Shown: in pieces, positions 36,110-44,801 of the stretch
How the letters are laid out: each line of letters opens with the position of its first letter
Position numbering within the stretch: position 1 is the first letter of the stretch
Source of the DNA: Xanthomonas arboricola
Lineage (GTDB): Bacteria > Pseudomonadota > Gammaproteobacteria > Xanthomonadales > Xanthomonadaceae
Direction: 5' to 3'
DNA length: 64,000 bases
Assembly: GCF_003353015.1 (NCBI RefSeq)
Contig: NZ_QREM01000007.1
Span: 340,586 to 404,585 of the forward strand
The notes under the pieces: generated by a model
What the model was told of the DNA's origin: nothing
The model's database searches: none
The model's input: the letters and a program-made list of their open reading frames with translations, nothing else
Position numbers and translations under genes: made by a program

Positions 36110-36739
36110 GTGAGTCACACCGACCCGTCGTTGCCACCGGTAACACAGGCCAACATCCTGCTGCAGCCCTCTCCACCCAGAATGCCCCGTGCCCACGGCC
36201 GCTTCGGCCGCTGGCTGGGGCGCACGGCACTGCGCCTGACCGGCTGGCGCCTGCTCGGACGTCTGCCCGACGAACCCAAGCTGGTGATGATCGTCGCCCC
36301 GCATTCGTCCAACTGGGACGGCTTCCTGGGCTTTGCGGCCAAGTTCGCGCTGGGCTTCGATGTGCGCGTGCTGGGCAAGGCGCAGCTGTTCTGGTGGCCG
36401 CTGGGCCCGCTGCTGCGCAAACTCGGCGGCATCCCGCTGGACCGCAGCTCGCCCCAGGGCACCATCGGCCAGGCGGTGCGGCTGATCCGCAATTCCGAGC
36501 AGATGTGGTACGTGATCACCCCCGAAGGTACCCGCAAGCGGGTGGAGCACTGGAAGGCCGGCTTCTGGAAGATCGCCGCCGATGCCAAGGTGCCGATCCT
36601 GCCGGTGTATTTCGACTACCCCAGCAAGACCGTGGGCATCGGCGAGCCGTTCTGGACCGGCGCCGACATGGCCGCCGATATCGCCGCCATCCGCACCTGG
36701 TACCGGCCGTGGCGCGGCAAGCATCGCGATACGTTGTGA
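36110..36739 (+). CDS. Lysophospholipid acyltransferase family protein
   Basis: 209 residues from GTG. The HX4D motif is HSSNWD (near residue 64) and the second block is VITPEGTRKRVEHWKAGFWKIA. It belongs to the PlsC-related acyltransferases that acylate lysophosphatidic acid or a related lipid at the membrane. Substrate not determined. It lies two bases after arfB and is likely co-transcribed with it. Confidence 0.88.
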   Translation: MSHTDPSLPPVTQANILLQPSPPRMPRAHGRFGRWLGRTALRLTGWRLLGRLPDEPKLVMIVAPHSSNWDGFLGFAAKFALGFDVRVLGKAQLFWWPLGPLLRKLGGIPLDRSSPQGTIGQAVRLIRNSEQMWYVITPEGTRKRVEHWKAGFWKIAADAKVPILPVYFDYPSKTVGIGEPFWTGADMAADIAAIRTWYRPWRGKHRDTL

Positions 36740-36962
36740 GCAGGCCGCTGCGGTCGGCAGGTCGCTTACGCATCGGTGTCGAAGGGCGGGGCGTGCGCGT
36801 GCAGGTGCTGGCAGGCGCGACCTTGCGTGCCGATCCCGAGTGCCGATGACCGATCGCCAGGACCACCTCCGTCTGCCGCCGCGCGGGTTTTTGTCGCTCC
36901 CGGTCGCCTGCATCCATGCCTGGCGTCGCCAGGCACGGTACGACCTCCATCGAGGGAACACC

Positions 36963-37979
36963 ATGATTGGCCTGTCCGCACGTGCAGTGTGTCTGTCGCT
37001 CTCCCTCCTGCTTGCTGCCGGCCCTGTACTGGCAGCCACGCCGATGCTGGTGATCCACGGCGGCGCCGGGGTGGAGAGATCCAGCCTTTCCAGCGAGGAA
37101 CAGGCGCAGGCGCGCGAGGCGATGCAACGCGCGCTGCGCGCCGGGCATGCGGTGCTGCAACGAGGCGGCACCGCGGTGGACGCGGTAGCAGCCACCATCA
37201 CCGTGCTGGAGGATGCGCCGCAGTTCAACGCCGGGCGCGGCGCGGTGTTCACCCATGACGGCAAGAACGAGCTGGATGCCGCGATCATGGATGGCGCCAC
37301 CGGCAAGGCCGGCGCAATCGCCGGCGTGCACACGGTCAGGAACCCGATCCAGCTGGCGCGCAGCGTCATGCACCATTCCAGGCACGTGATGCTGATCGGT
37401 GATGGCGCCGAACAGTTTGCGCGCGAGCAGGGCGTCACGCTGGTCGACCCGAGTTACTTCCGCACCGACAAGCGCTGGCAGCAACTGCAGAAAGCGCGCA
37501 AGGCCGAGGCCGGCGACCGCCAGGCACAGGCCGAACTGGATCTGGAAACCGCCAAGCACTTCGGCACCGTGGGTGCGCTGGCACTGGATCGCGACGGCCA
37601 CCTGGCCGCCGGCACCTCCACCGGCGGCATGACCAACAAGCGCTACGGCCGTGTCGGCGATGCGCCGATCATCGGTGCCGGCACCTACGCCAACGGCCAG
37701 TGCGCGGTGTCCGGCACCGGCTGGGGCGAGTTCTACATCCGCGCGGTGGCGGCCTACGACATCTGCGCACGCATGAAATACGCCGGGCAGTCCCTGCAAC
37801 AGGCGGCCGAGGCGGTGATCGACCAGCAGATTCCCGAGGCCGGCGGCGACGGCGGCGCCATCGCGCTGGATGCGCAGGGCAATGCCGCATTCCCGTTCAA
37901 TACCGAGGGCATGTACCGCGGCTGGATCGGTGCCGACGGCACCCCGCACGTTGCCATCTTCAAGGACGAGACGCTCTGA
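36963..37979 (+). CDS. Exported isoaspartyl peptidase/L-asparaginase
   Basis: 338 residues. A signal peptide (about 1-25) is followed by an Ntn-hydrolase precursor: VIHGGAGVER, NAGRGAVFT and the autocleavage site Gly201-Thr202 (HFGTVGALALD), where Thr202 becomes the nucleophile of the beta chain. The beta chain contains GGMTNKRYGRVGDAPIIGAGTYA. It hydrolyses isoaspartyl dipeptides or asparagine. The signal peptide suggests a periplasmic enzyme. Confidence 0.93.
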   Translation: MIGLSARAVCLSLSLLLAAGPVLAATPMLVIHGGAGVERSSLSSEEQAQAREAMQRALRAGHAVLQRGGTAVDAVAATITVLEDAPQFNAGRGAVFTHDGKNELDAAIMDGATGKAGAIAGVHTVRNPIQLARSVMHHSRHVMLIGDGAEQFAREQGVTLVDPSYFRTDKRWQQLQKARKAEAGDRQAQAELDLETAKHFGTVGALALDRDGHLAAGTSTGGMTNKRYGRVGDAPIIGAGTYANGQCAVSGTGWGEFYIRAVAAYDICARMKYAGQSLQQAAEAVIDQQIPEAGGDGGAIALDAQGNAAFPFNTEGMYRGWIGADGTPHVAIFKDETL

Positions 37980-38238
37980 CGCGTGGGCTTGCCGGTGTGC
38001 CGGGGCCACTATCCGACGCCTGTCGACCGATTGCGGCCTGCGCAGTTGACCGTGGGGAGCCTTGCACCCCCGGCGCCTTGCCGCATCGCCCACGACGTGC
38101 CGGGCGCGCCGACCAGGCATGCGGTCGCGTCGACGGCATGCCCGACCGGATTCATCCTCCCAATCCAACGGCACATGCCGGCGTTGCGCAAACCCGCTAG
38201 CGTGGCCGGCTGCACTACCCACTCAGGAATCACACGCC

Positions 38239-40407
38239 ATGTCGCGTACCGTCGTTCTGGCCGCTGCCATCACCCTGGCACTGGCCGCTTGTTCCGGAAA
38301 AGAGCCGTCCGGTAAGGAATCCACCACCGTGCCCGAAAAGACCGCCACCACCCCGGCCGCGGATGCCGCGCCGAACCCGCTGCTGACCGCCAGCACGCTG
38401 CCGTTCCAGGCGCCGCCGTTCGACAAGATCAAGGACGCCGATTACCTGCCGGCCTTCGAGGAAGGCATGCGCCTGCACCTGGCCGACATCCGCAAGATCG
38501 CCGACAACCCCGAGCCGCCCAGCTTCGCCAATACCATCGAAGCGCTGGAGCGCAGTGGCGAAACGCTCACGCGCGTGTCGCGCATCTTCTTCGGGCTGGT
38601 GCAGGCCGACACCAGCGACGCACGCCAGAAGATCCAGCAAGAGATCGCGCCCAAGCTGGCCGCGCACCAGGACGAGATCAATCTCGACCCGAAGCTCTTT
38701 GCGCGGGTCAAGACCATTTACGACCAGCGCGACACGCTGAGCCTGGAGCCGGAGCAGAAGCGTCTGGTCGAGCGCGACTACGAAGAACTGGTGCGCTCCG
38801 GCGCGCAGCTCTCCGACGCCGACAAGGCCAGCCTGCGCAAGCTCAACGTGGAAGAAACCACGTTGTCCACGCAGTTCCATACCCGTCTGGTTGCCGCCTC
38901 GGCCGCCGGCGCGGTGGTGGTGGACGACAAGGCCAGGCTCGATGGCCTGAGCGAGGGCGATATCGCCGCCGCCGCCGATGCGGCCAAGGCGCGCAAGCTC
39001 GATGGCAAGTACCTGCTGACCCTGCAGAACACCACCCAGCAGCCGGTGCTGGCCTCGCTGAAGAATCGCGAGCTACGCGCCGAGGTGCTCAAGGCGTCGG
39101 AAACGCGTGCGGAAAAGGGCGATGCCAACGACACCCGCCAAACCATCCAACGCCTGGCGCAGCTGCGCGCACAAAAGGCCAAGCTGCTCGGCTTCGACAA
39201 CTACGCCGCCTACAGCCTGGGCGACCAGATGGCCAAGACCCCGGACGCCGCGCTCAAGCTGCTGACCGACACCGTGCCGGCCGCCACCGCCAAGGCACGC
39301 CGCGAAGTGGCCGAAATGCAGAAGGTGATCGACGCACAGAAGGGGGACTTCAAGCTCGCCGCGTCCGATTGGGATTTCTATGCCGAGCAGGTGCGCAAGG
39401 CCAAGTACGACCTGGACGAGGCGCAGATCAAGCCGTATTTCGAGCTGGACAACGTGCTGCAGAACGGCGTCTTCTACGCCGCCACGCAGCTGTACGGCAT
39501 CACCTTCAAGCAGCGCACCGACATCCCGACCTACCACGCCGACATGAAGGTGTATGAGGTGTTCGATGCGGACGGCACCTCGATGGCGCTGTTCTACACC
39601 GACTACTTCAAGCGCGACAGCAAGTCCGGCGGTGCGTGGATGGACGTGTTCGTCGAGCAGGACGGTCTTGCCGGCACCAAGCCGGTGGTCTACAACGTCT
39701 GCAACTTCACCAAGCCCGCTGCCGGGCAGCCGGCACTGCTGAGCTTCGACGACGTCACCACGCTATTCCATGAGTTCGGCCACGCCCTGCACGGCATGTT
39801 CTCCAAGGTGACCTACCCCTCGATCGCCGGCACCAGCACCTCGCGCGACTTCGTCGAGTTTCCCTCGCAGTTCAACGAGCACTGGGCCTCCGATCCCAAG
39901 GTCTTCGCCAACTACGCCAAGCACTACCAGACCGGCGCAGCGATGCCGGCCGCGCTGGTGGAAAAGATCAAGAAGGCCGAAACCTTCAACAGCGGCTATG
40001 CCACCACCGAGTACCTGTCGGCCGCGCTGCTCGACCTGGCCTGGCACACCCAGCCGGCCGACGCGCCGTTGCAGGACGTGAGCAAGTTTGAAGCCGACGC
40101 GTTGAAGCGCTTCAAGGTGGACCTGGCCGAAGTGCCGCCGCGCTACCGCAGCAGCTATTTCGACCACATCTGGGGCGGCGGTTATTCGGCCGGGTATTAC
40201 GCGTATTTCTGGTCGGAAGTGCTCGACGACGACGCGTTCGAATGGTTCAAGGAACACGGTGGCCTGACCCGCAAGAACGGCGACATCTTCCGCGCCAAGA
40301 TCCTTTCGCGCGGCAACACGGTCGACCTGGCCACGTTGTATCGCGATTTCCGCGGCAAGGACCCCACCGTCAAGGCGCTGCTGGAAAATCGCGGTCTGAC
40401 GGAGTGA
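38239..40407 (+). CDS. M3-family metallopeptidase lipoprotein (Dcp type)
   Basis: 722 residues. The lipobox is at LALAAC (Cys18), so the enzyme is lipid-anchored. The C-terminal M3 catalytic domain has TLFHEFGHALHG (HExxH), and the later glutamate and the tyrosine-rich FDHIWGGGYSAGYYAYFWSE segment of peptidyl-dipeptidase Dcp. It removes dipeptides from peptide C-termini using zinc. A strong terminator follows at 40473-40497. Confidence 0.92.
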   Translation: MSRTVVLAAAITLALAACSGKEPSGKESTTVPEKTATTPAADAAPNPLLTASTLPFQAPPFDKIKDADYLPAFEEGMRLHLADIRKIADNPEPPSFANTIEALERSGETLTRVSRIFFGLVQADTSDARQKIQQEIAPKLAAHQDEINLDPKLFARVKTIYDQRDTLSLEPEQKRLVERDYEELVRSGAQLSDADKASLRKLNVEETTLSTQFHTRLVAASAAGAVVVDDKARLDGLSEGDIAAAADAAKARKLDGKYLLTLQNTTQQPVLASLKNRELRAEVLKASETRAEKGDANDTRQTIQRLAQLRAQKAKLLGFDNYAAYSLGDQMAKTPDAALKLLTDTVPAATAKARREVAEMQKVIDAQKGDFKLAASDWDFYAEQVRKAKYDLDEAQIKPYFELDNVLQNGVFYAATQLYGITFKQRTDIPTYHADMKVYEVFDADGTSMALFYTDYFKRDSKSGGAWMDVFVEQDGLAGTKPVVYNVCNFTKPAAGQPALLSFDDVTTLFHEFGHALHGMFSKVTYPSIAGTSTSRDFVEFPSQFNEHWASDPKVFANYAKHYQTGAAMPAALVEKIKKAETFNSGYATTEYLSAALLDLAWHTQPADAPLQDVSKFEADALKRFKVDLAEVPPRYRSSYFDHIWGGGYSAGYYAYFWSEVLDDDAFEWFKEHGGLTRKNGDIFRAKILSRGNTVDLATLYRDFRGKDPTVKALLENRGLTE

Positions 40408-40472
40408 GTGACCGGGGAATGTGCATGCGTCGTTGGCGCATGCGTGTGTAGTCGCTGCAGCCAGCAATCGCA

Positions 40473-40504
40473 ACGGGATGGCCACGCGCCATCCCGTTTT
40501 TGTT
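40473..40504 (+). terminator. Intrinsic terminator after the M3 peptidase gene
   Basis: ACGGGATGGC (40473-40482) pairs with GCCATCCCGT (40488-40497), followed by a run of Ts ending about 40504. Good stem and tract. Confidence 0.9.
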
Positions 40505-40712
40505 TGTGGATGGTGCATCAGGTGATCGCGGCGCGCTGCCACTGCCTGTGGTGCTGGGTCGTTCGCCGTTTTGGTTGCTACTCCCGCAGCACGACTGGCG
40601 ATGGCGGAGCAGTCGCCGAAGCAGCATGCGACGTAACGACCCGGCGGGTGCCATGCCTTTCGTCACTTCCACCGGCCCGGCACGCAGGCGCATCTTCATC
40701 AGGCCATCGCCC

Positions 40713-40722
40713 GCCCCCCCCC
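40713..40722. repeat. Nine-C homopolymer before the signal peptidase gene
   Basis: A run of nine C (40714-40722) lies about 21 bases before the ATG at 40744. Length variation could change the 5' untranslated region. Its function is unproven. Confidence 0.6.
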
Positions 40723-40743
40723 ATTCAGACCAATAGGTGCCTC

Positions 40744-41370
40744 ATGAGCCAAGCCACTCCGACCGCCTCACGTCTGCAACGCGCTGCGCACTGGTCGCGC
40801 AAGGAGTTGCTGCCCTTGTTGGTGCTGCTGGTGCTGATGACCGCAGCACGTTCCTCGTTTGCCAACCACTACCAGGTGCCGAGCGGCTCGATGCAGCCCA
40901 CCCTGGAGCCGGGCGATCGCGTGGTGGTGGACATGCATGCCTACGGCTGGCGATTGCCGTTGAGCAACCGCATCCTCGTCGATGGCGATCGGCCACAACG
41001 TGGCGCGGTGGTGGTGTTCGATTCGCCGCGCGATGGCACGCGCCTGATCAAGCGTGTGGTGGCGGTGGCAGGCGACCGGGTCGATTTGATCGACGGCCAT
41101 CTGCAGATCAACGGCAAGCCGCTGGGAGTTGCGGGTGGCGATGCCGAACGCTTCGGCGCGCACCTGGCGCAGTTGAATCTCGGCAATGGCGGCGGGCCGA
41201 ACATCGCCGGGCTGACGGTGCCGCCCGGCAAGCTGCTGATGCTGGGCGATCACCGCGGCAACAGCCTGGACGGGCGTTACTTCGGACTGGTCGATGCAGT
41301 GGCCGTCTATGGCAAGGCGGTGGCGGTGTATTACCGGCGTGGCCAAGGCCTGGAATGGCAGCGTCTGTGA
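40744..41370 (+). CDS. Signal peptidase I, second copy (LepB-like)
   Basis: 208 residues, short for LepB. One N-terminal membrane helix (LLPLLVLLVLMTAARSSF) is followed by the catalytic Ser in QVPSGSMQPTL and the Lys in RLIKRVVAVAGD, with box E at GDHRGNSLDGRYFG. It cleaves Sec signal peptides on the periplasmic face. It is likely additional to the main lepB. Substrate preference unknown. Confidence 0.92.
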   Translation: MSQATPTASRLQRAAHWSRKELLPLLVLLVLMTAARSSFANHYQVPSGSMQPTLEPGDRVVVDMHAYGWRLPLSNRILVDGDRPQRGAVVVFDSPRDGTRLIKRVVAVAGDRVDLIDGHLQINGKPLGVAGGDAERFGAHLAQLNLGNGGGPNIAGLTVPPGKLLMLGDHRGNSLDGRYFGLVDAVAVYGKAVAVYYRRGQGLEWQRL

Positions 41371-41549
41371 TCGGCGACGCTGCCTGCTTCACGTCGACCA
41401 TGCGCGTCTGGATTCCCAGCTGCGTTGGATGCGCACCGCGCAGCTGATTCTGCAGCTCACCCCGGCACGCGATGCCGCGATGCAGGCGCCGATGGCGTCG
41501 TTGGCGCATGCATCGGTCGCGCACGCTGCACGCGCATACGCTGCCGCCG

Positions 41550-42617
41550 TCAGTCGGCCAATGACCGGGTCGCCACCGGGCCATCCGAGGCCTGCGTCGC
41601 CGCATCCTGGCGCCACCAGCGCAGGCGATTGCCGGGCGCTTCCAGATCCACCCGCTCGCCCATGCGCGGCGTCGCCAGCACAACGCCGGCGCCGTCTGCC
41701 AATGCCACGATCCGGTCCAGCGGCTCCTGCCACGCGTGCATCGCCAGGTCGAAAGTGCCGTTGTGGATCGGCAGCAGGGTTTGCCCGCCCACGTCCAGGT
41801 ACGCCTGCAGGCTCTGCTCCGGTTGCATGTGCACGTGCGGCCACTGCGGATCGTAGGCGCCGTTTTCGATCAGCGCCACGTCGAACGGACCGAGCTGTTG
41901 GCCGATGGTCTTGAAGTGCGGGCCATAGCCGCCGTCGCCGCTGAAGAACAGGCGCAGCTCGCGCTCCTGGATCGCCCAGGAACACCACAGCGAACGCCCG
42001 CTGTCGAACACGCCGCGCCCGGAAAAATGCTGCGACGGGGTGGCGGTGAGTTGCAGGCCATCGATGTTGATCGTGTCCCACCAATCCAGCTGGCGCACCT
42101 TGGCCGGGTCCACGCCCCAGCGCACCAGCAGATCGCCCACGCCCAGGGGCGCGACGAACACGCCGACGCGGTCGGCCAGGGCACGGATGCTGGCGCGGTC
42201 GAGGTGGTCGTAATGGTTGTGCGACAGGATCACCCCGGCCAGCGGCGGCAGCGCGTCCAGCGCAATCGGCGGCGCATGAAAGCGCTTCGGCCCGGCGAAC
42301 GGCACCGGCGAGGCGCGCAAGGAGAACACCGGGTCGGTCAGCCACAAGCCGCCGGCCAGCTTCATCAGCACGGTGGAATGGCCCAGGCGATACAGGCTGC
42401 GGTCGGGCGCGGCAAGCAGCTGCGCGCGGCTCAGCGGCTGCACCGGCAGCGGCGCCGACGGCACCGTGGTGCCGGGCTTGTCGAAGAAGAACCTCCACAT
42501 CAGGCCGATCTGCTCGCGCAGGCTGAGCACGGTGGTCGGCAGCGGCACTGCATTGCGGAACCGGCCATCGCGGAACTGCGGCGAAGCGGCATAGCGGGAA
42601 GGGCGAGGAGAAGCCAT
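41550..42617 (-). CDS. MBL-fold metallohydrolase (UlaG/NAPE-PLD-like)
   Basis: 355 residues. The metallo-beta-lactamase motif SHNHYDHLD (HxHxDH) lies near residue 136 and HSTVLMKLAGGLWLTDPVF precedes it. A later His (PIHNGTFDL) completes the metal site. This subgroup includes L-ascorbate-6-phosphate lactonase and phospholipase D-like enzymes. The substrate is unknown. It is divergent from a TetR regulator, which probably controls it. Confidence 0.88.
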   Translation of the reverse strand: MASPRPSRYAASPQFRDGRFRNAVPLPTTVLSLREQIGLMWRFFFDKPGTTVPSAPLPVQPLSRAQLLAAPDRSLYRLGHSTVLMKLAGGLWLTDPVFSLRASPVPFAGPKRFHAPPIALDALPPLAGVILSHNHYDHLDRASIRALADRVGVFVAPLGVGDLLVRWGVDPAKVRQLDWWDTINIDGLQLTATPSQHFSGRGVFDSGRSLWCSWAIQERELRLFFSGDGGYGPHFKTIGQQLGPFDVALIENGAYDPQWPHVHMQPEQSLQAYLDVGGQTLLPIHNGTFDLAMHAWQEPLDRIVALADGAGVVLATPRMGERVDLEAPGNRLRWWRQDAATQASDGPVATRSLAD

Positions 42618-42657
42618 GGGGGAGTCCGACCGGGCAGGGAAATGACAGTGGCGAAGT

Positions 42658-42673
42658 TACACTGGCCAGTGTA
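42658..42673. promoter_or_regulatory. TetR operator candidate 1
   Basis: A perfect 16-bp palindrome TACACTGGCCAGTGTA lies in the 100-base spacer between the MBL hydrolase and TetR genes. It is consistent with a TetR-family dimer site. Confidence 0.75.
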
Positions 42674-42691
42674 GTTTCGTCGGGCTGAAAG

Positions 42692-42707
42692 TAAACTGTC
42701 CGGTGTA
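42692..42707. promoter_or_regulatory. TetR operator candidate 2
   Basis: TAAACTGTCCGGTGTA resembles the first palindrome with three differences, and its centre is 34 bp away from it. It lies 10 bases before the tetR ATG and would serve autoregulation. Confidence 0.6.
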
Positions 42708-42717
42708 AAATGATCCG

Positions 42718-43350
42718 ATGTCCACCGCATCTTCTCCCTCGACCGCGCCGCGGCGGCTGACCGACCGCAAGCGCCTCGCCATCGTCGAGGCGGCCATTGC
42801 CGAGTTCCGCCAGCATGGTTTCGAGGCCACCAGCATGGACCGCGTGGCAGCCACCGCGGGCGTATCCAAGCGCACTGTCTACAACCACTTCCCCAGCAAG
42901 GACGCGTTGTTTGGCGAGATCCTGCGCGGGCTGTGGCGGCGCAGCGCCGATGCAGTGAACCTGGTCTACCGGCCCGACCAGCCGTTGCGTGCGCAGCTGA
43001 TCCAGCTGCTGCAGCAGAAACTGCACCTGCTCGACGACCCGGCGTTCATCGACCTGTCGCGTGTCGCCATTGCCGAAGGCATCCACTCGCCCGAGCGTGC
43101 GCGCGAACTGATCGCGCAGTTGGGCAGCAAGGAAGAAGGCACCACCACCTGGGTGCGTGCCGCACTGGCCGACGGCCGGCTGGCAGGCGTGGAGCCGGAG
43201 GTCGGCGCGCAGCAACTGCAGGCATTGATCAAGGGCTTCGCGTTCTGGCCGCAGATCGCCATGGGCCAGCCGCCGCTGTCGCCACAGCAACGCACGCAGG
43301 TGGCCGAATCGACGGTGGCGATGTTCCTGGGCCTGTACGGGCGCGCGTGA
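42718..43350 (+). CDS. TetR-family transcriptional regulator
   Basis: 210 residues. The N-terminal helix-turn-helix is visible as FEATSMDRVAATAGVSKRTVYNHFPSKDALF, followed by a helical ligand domain. Divergent from the MBL hydrolase and flanked by two related palindromes, it is probably an autoregulated repressor of that gene. The inducer is unknown. Confidence 0.93.
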   Translation: MSTASSPSTAPRRLTDRKRLAIVEAAIAEFRQHGFEATSMDRVAATAGVSKRTVYNHFPSKDALFGEILRGLWRRSADAVNLVYRPDQPLRAQLIQLLQQKLHLLDDPAFIDLSRVAIAEGIHSPERARELIAQLGSKEEGTTTWVRAALADGRLAGVEPEVGAQQLQALIKGFAFWPQIAMGQPPLSPQQRTQVAESTVAMFLGLYGRA

Positions 43351-43425
43351 TTGCCTGCAAGGCGCGTGCAGACGTGACGCGCCACCTCGCGCAACGACGC
43401 CGCGCCGTGTTTCAGCGCTGCCTTG

Positions 43426-43690
43426 TCACTGCGGCGACGGGCCCGCACCCAGCCCGGCGGCAGTGGCGGCCGGCTGGCCGCGTTGGCACCAGGCCACCAT
43501 CGGCGAGGCCATCACCGTGGTCACCAGCGTCACGCCGAACAGCAACGTGAACAGGTCCGGGCCGATCGCGCCGCTGTCCAGGCCGATCGTGATCACCACC
43601 AGTTCCCATCAGCCCGCGTGCGTTCATCAGCGAACCCACGCTCAGGCTGTCGCGGATGCGCGCAAGCAGCGGAAACGCAAGCTCAGCCGC
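43426..43690 (-). pseudogene. Remnant of a CPA2-type cation/proton antiporter
   Basis: On the minus strand the 3' part reads ELVVITIGLDSGAIGPDLFTLL..TLVTTVMASPMV and ends at a stop at 43426-43428. Just upstream, in another frame, is RDSLSVGSLMNARGLM. Together they give the CPA2 signature GxLMNxRGLMELxVxxxGL, but one extra base near 43605 breaks the frame. The rest of the 5' end is missing, replaced by the LysR gene region. It is a decayed antiporter tail. Confidence 0.8.
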
Positions 43691-43725
43691 GACGCGCACT
43701 CACGCGCACACCGCAGGCGAAGGGC

Positions 43726-44682
43726 TCATCGCTCCGAATCGCCACTCTCGTCATACCCGCGCGGGCTGAACAGGTCCGGCTGGATCAGCTCGATAAATGC
43801 GCGCGCCTGTGGCGAGAGATACTTGCCCTTGCGCACCACCACGCCATAACTGCGGGTGGGAAAATAGTCCTTCAGCGAGCGGGTGGCGAGTGTGTCGCGG
43901 TCGGCCTCGGTGACGCAGATTGCGGTGACGATGGAGATGCCCATGCCCATCGCCACGTATTGCTTGATCACTTCCCAGCCGCCCACTTCCAGCGCCACGG
44001 TGTAGGGCACGCGCGCCTGCTGGAAGATCAGGTCCACCAGCCGATAGGTCACCTGCCGGCGTGGCGGCAGGATCAGCGGATACGGCGACAGGTCCTGCAG
44101 CGTGACCGTGGACTTGCTGGCCAATGGATGGTCGGGTGGGGTGATCAGCAGTTGTTCGAAGCGATACACCGGCGCGTAGTTGAGGTCGGCCGGCACGTCC
44201 AGCATCGAGCCGACCGCCAGGTCCACCGCATCCTCGCGCAGCAGGTCGGTGCCGTCGGCGCTGATGGCGTTGTGCAGGGTCAGGCGCACGTCCGGGTGGC
44301 GCGCGCGGAAGTTCGCCACGATGCGCGGCAGCAGGTACAGGATGGTGGAGCTATTGGCGGCGATATTGAGCTCGCCGGCATCCAGGCCGCGTACCTTTTC
44401 GCGAAAGCTGGCCTCCAGCCCGTCCAGGCTTTCCACCAGCGGCAATGCCATGTCGTAGAGCAGCTGGCCCTCGCGGCTGGGCGCCATGCGCCGCCCCGAG
44501 CGCTCGAACAGCGCCACGCCCAGGTCGCGTTCCAACGCCTGCAACTGCAGGGTCACGGCCGGCTGGCTGACATACAGCGCCTCAGCCGCCCGTGAGACAG
44601 AGCCCAGTCGCACGGTCTGGCAGAACGCGCGCAAGGGCTTGAGGCGATCGGATTTGTAGGAAAATCGAGGGGTTGGCGCCAT
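43726..44682 (-). CDS. LysR-family regulator (CysB-like), probable glyoxylate-shunt regulator
   Basis: 318 residues. The N-terminal helix-turn-helix is AFCQTVRLGSVSRAAEALYVSQPAVTLQLQALERDLGVALFERSGRR. A LysR effector domain resembling CysB/Cbl in layout follows. It is divergent from aceB across a short spacer with a near-perfect palindrome (44706-44720), so it probably regulates aceB-aceA and itself. The inducer is inferred to be a glyoxylate-cycle metabolite, without direct evidence. Confidence 0.88.
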   Translation of the reverse strand: MAPTPRFSYKSDRLKPLRAFCQTVRLGSVSRAAEALYVSQPAVTLQLQALERDLGVALFERSGRRMAPSREGQLLYDMALPLVESLDGLEASFREKVRGLDAGELNIAANSSTILYLLPRIVANFRARHPDVRLTLHNAISADGTDLLREDAVDLAVGSMLDVPADLNYAPVYRFEQLLITPPDHPLASKSTVTLQDLSPYPLILPPRRQVTYRLVDLIFQQARVPYTVALEVGGWEVIKQYVAMGMGISIVTAICVTEADRDTLATRSLKDYFPTRSYGVVVRKGKYLSPQARAFIELIQPDLFSPRGYDESGDSER

Positions 44683-44705
44683 TTTCGGGAGTTCGATCGA
44701 ACTGT

Positions 44706-44720
44706 ATAAGCACTGCTTAT
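44706..44720. promoter_or_regulatory. LysR operator candidate in the aceB promoter
   Basis: ATAAGCACTGCTTAT is a 15-bp palindrome with one central base, matching the dyad expected for LysR boxes (T-N11-A type). It is 24 bases from the lysR start and about 80 bases before aceB. Confidence 0.7.
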
Positions 44721-44801
44721 TTACTGCATTGATAAAACTGCTTTGTCAAATAGTTATATGCGGCGCACGGTGCAGGTCCGGACGCACAAGGACTCATCGA
44801 C

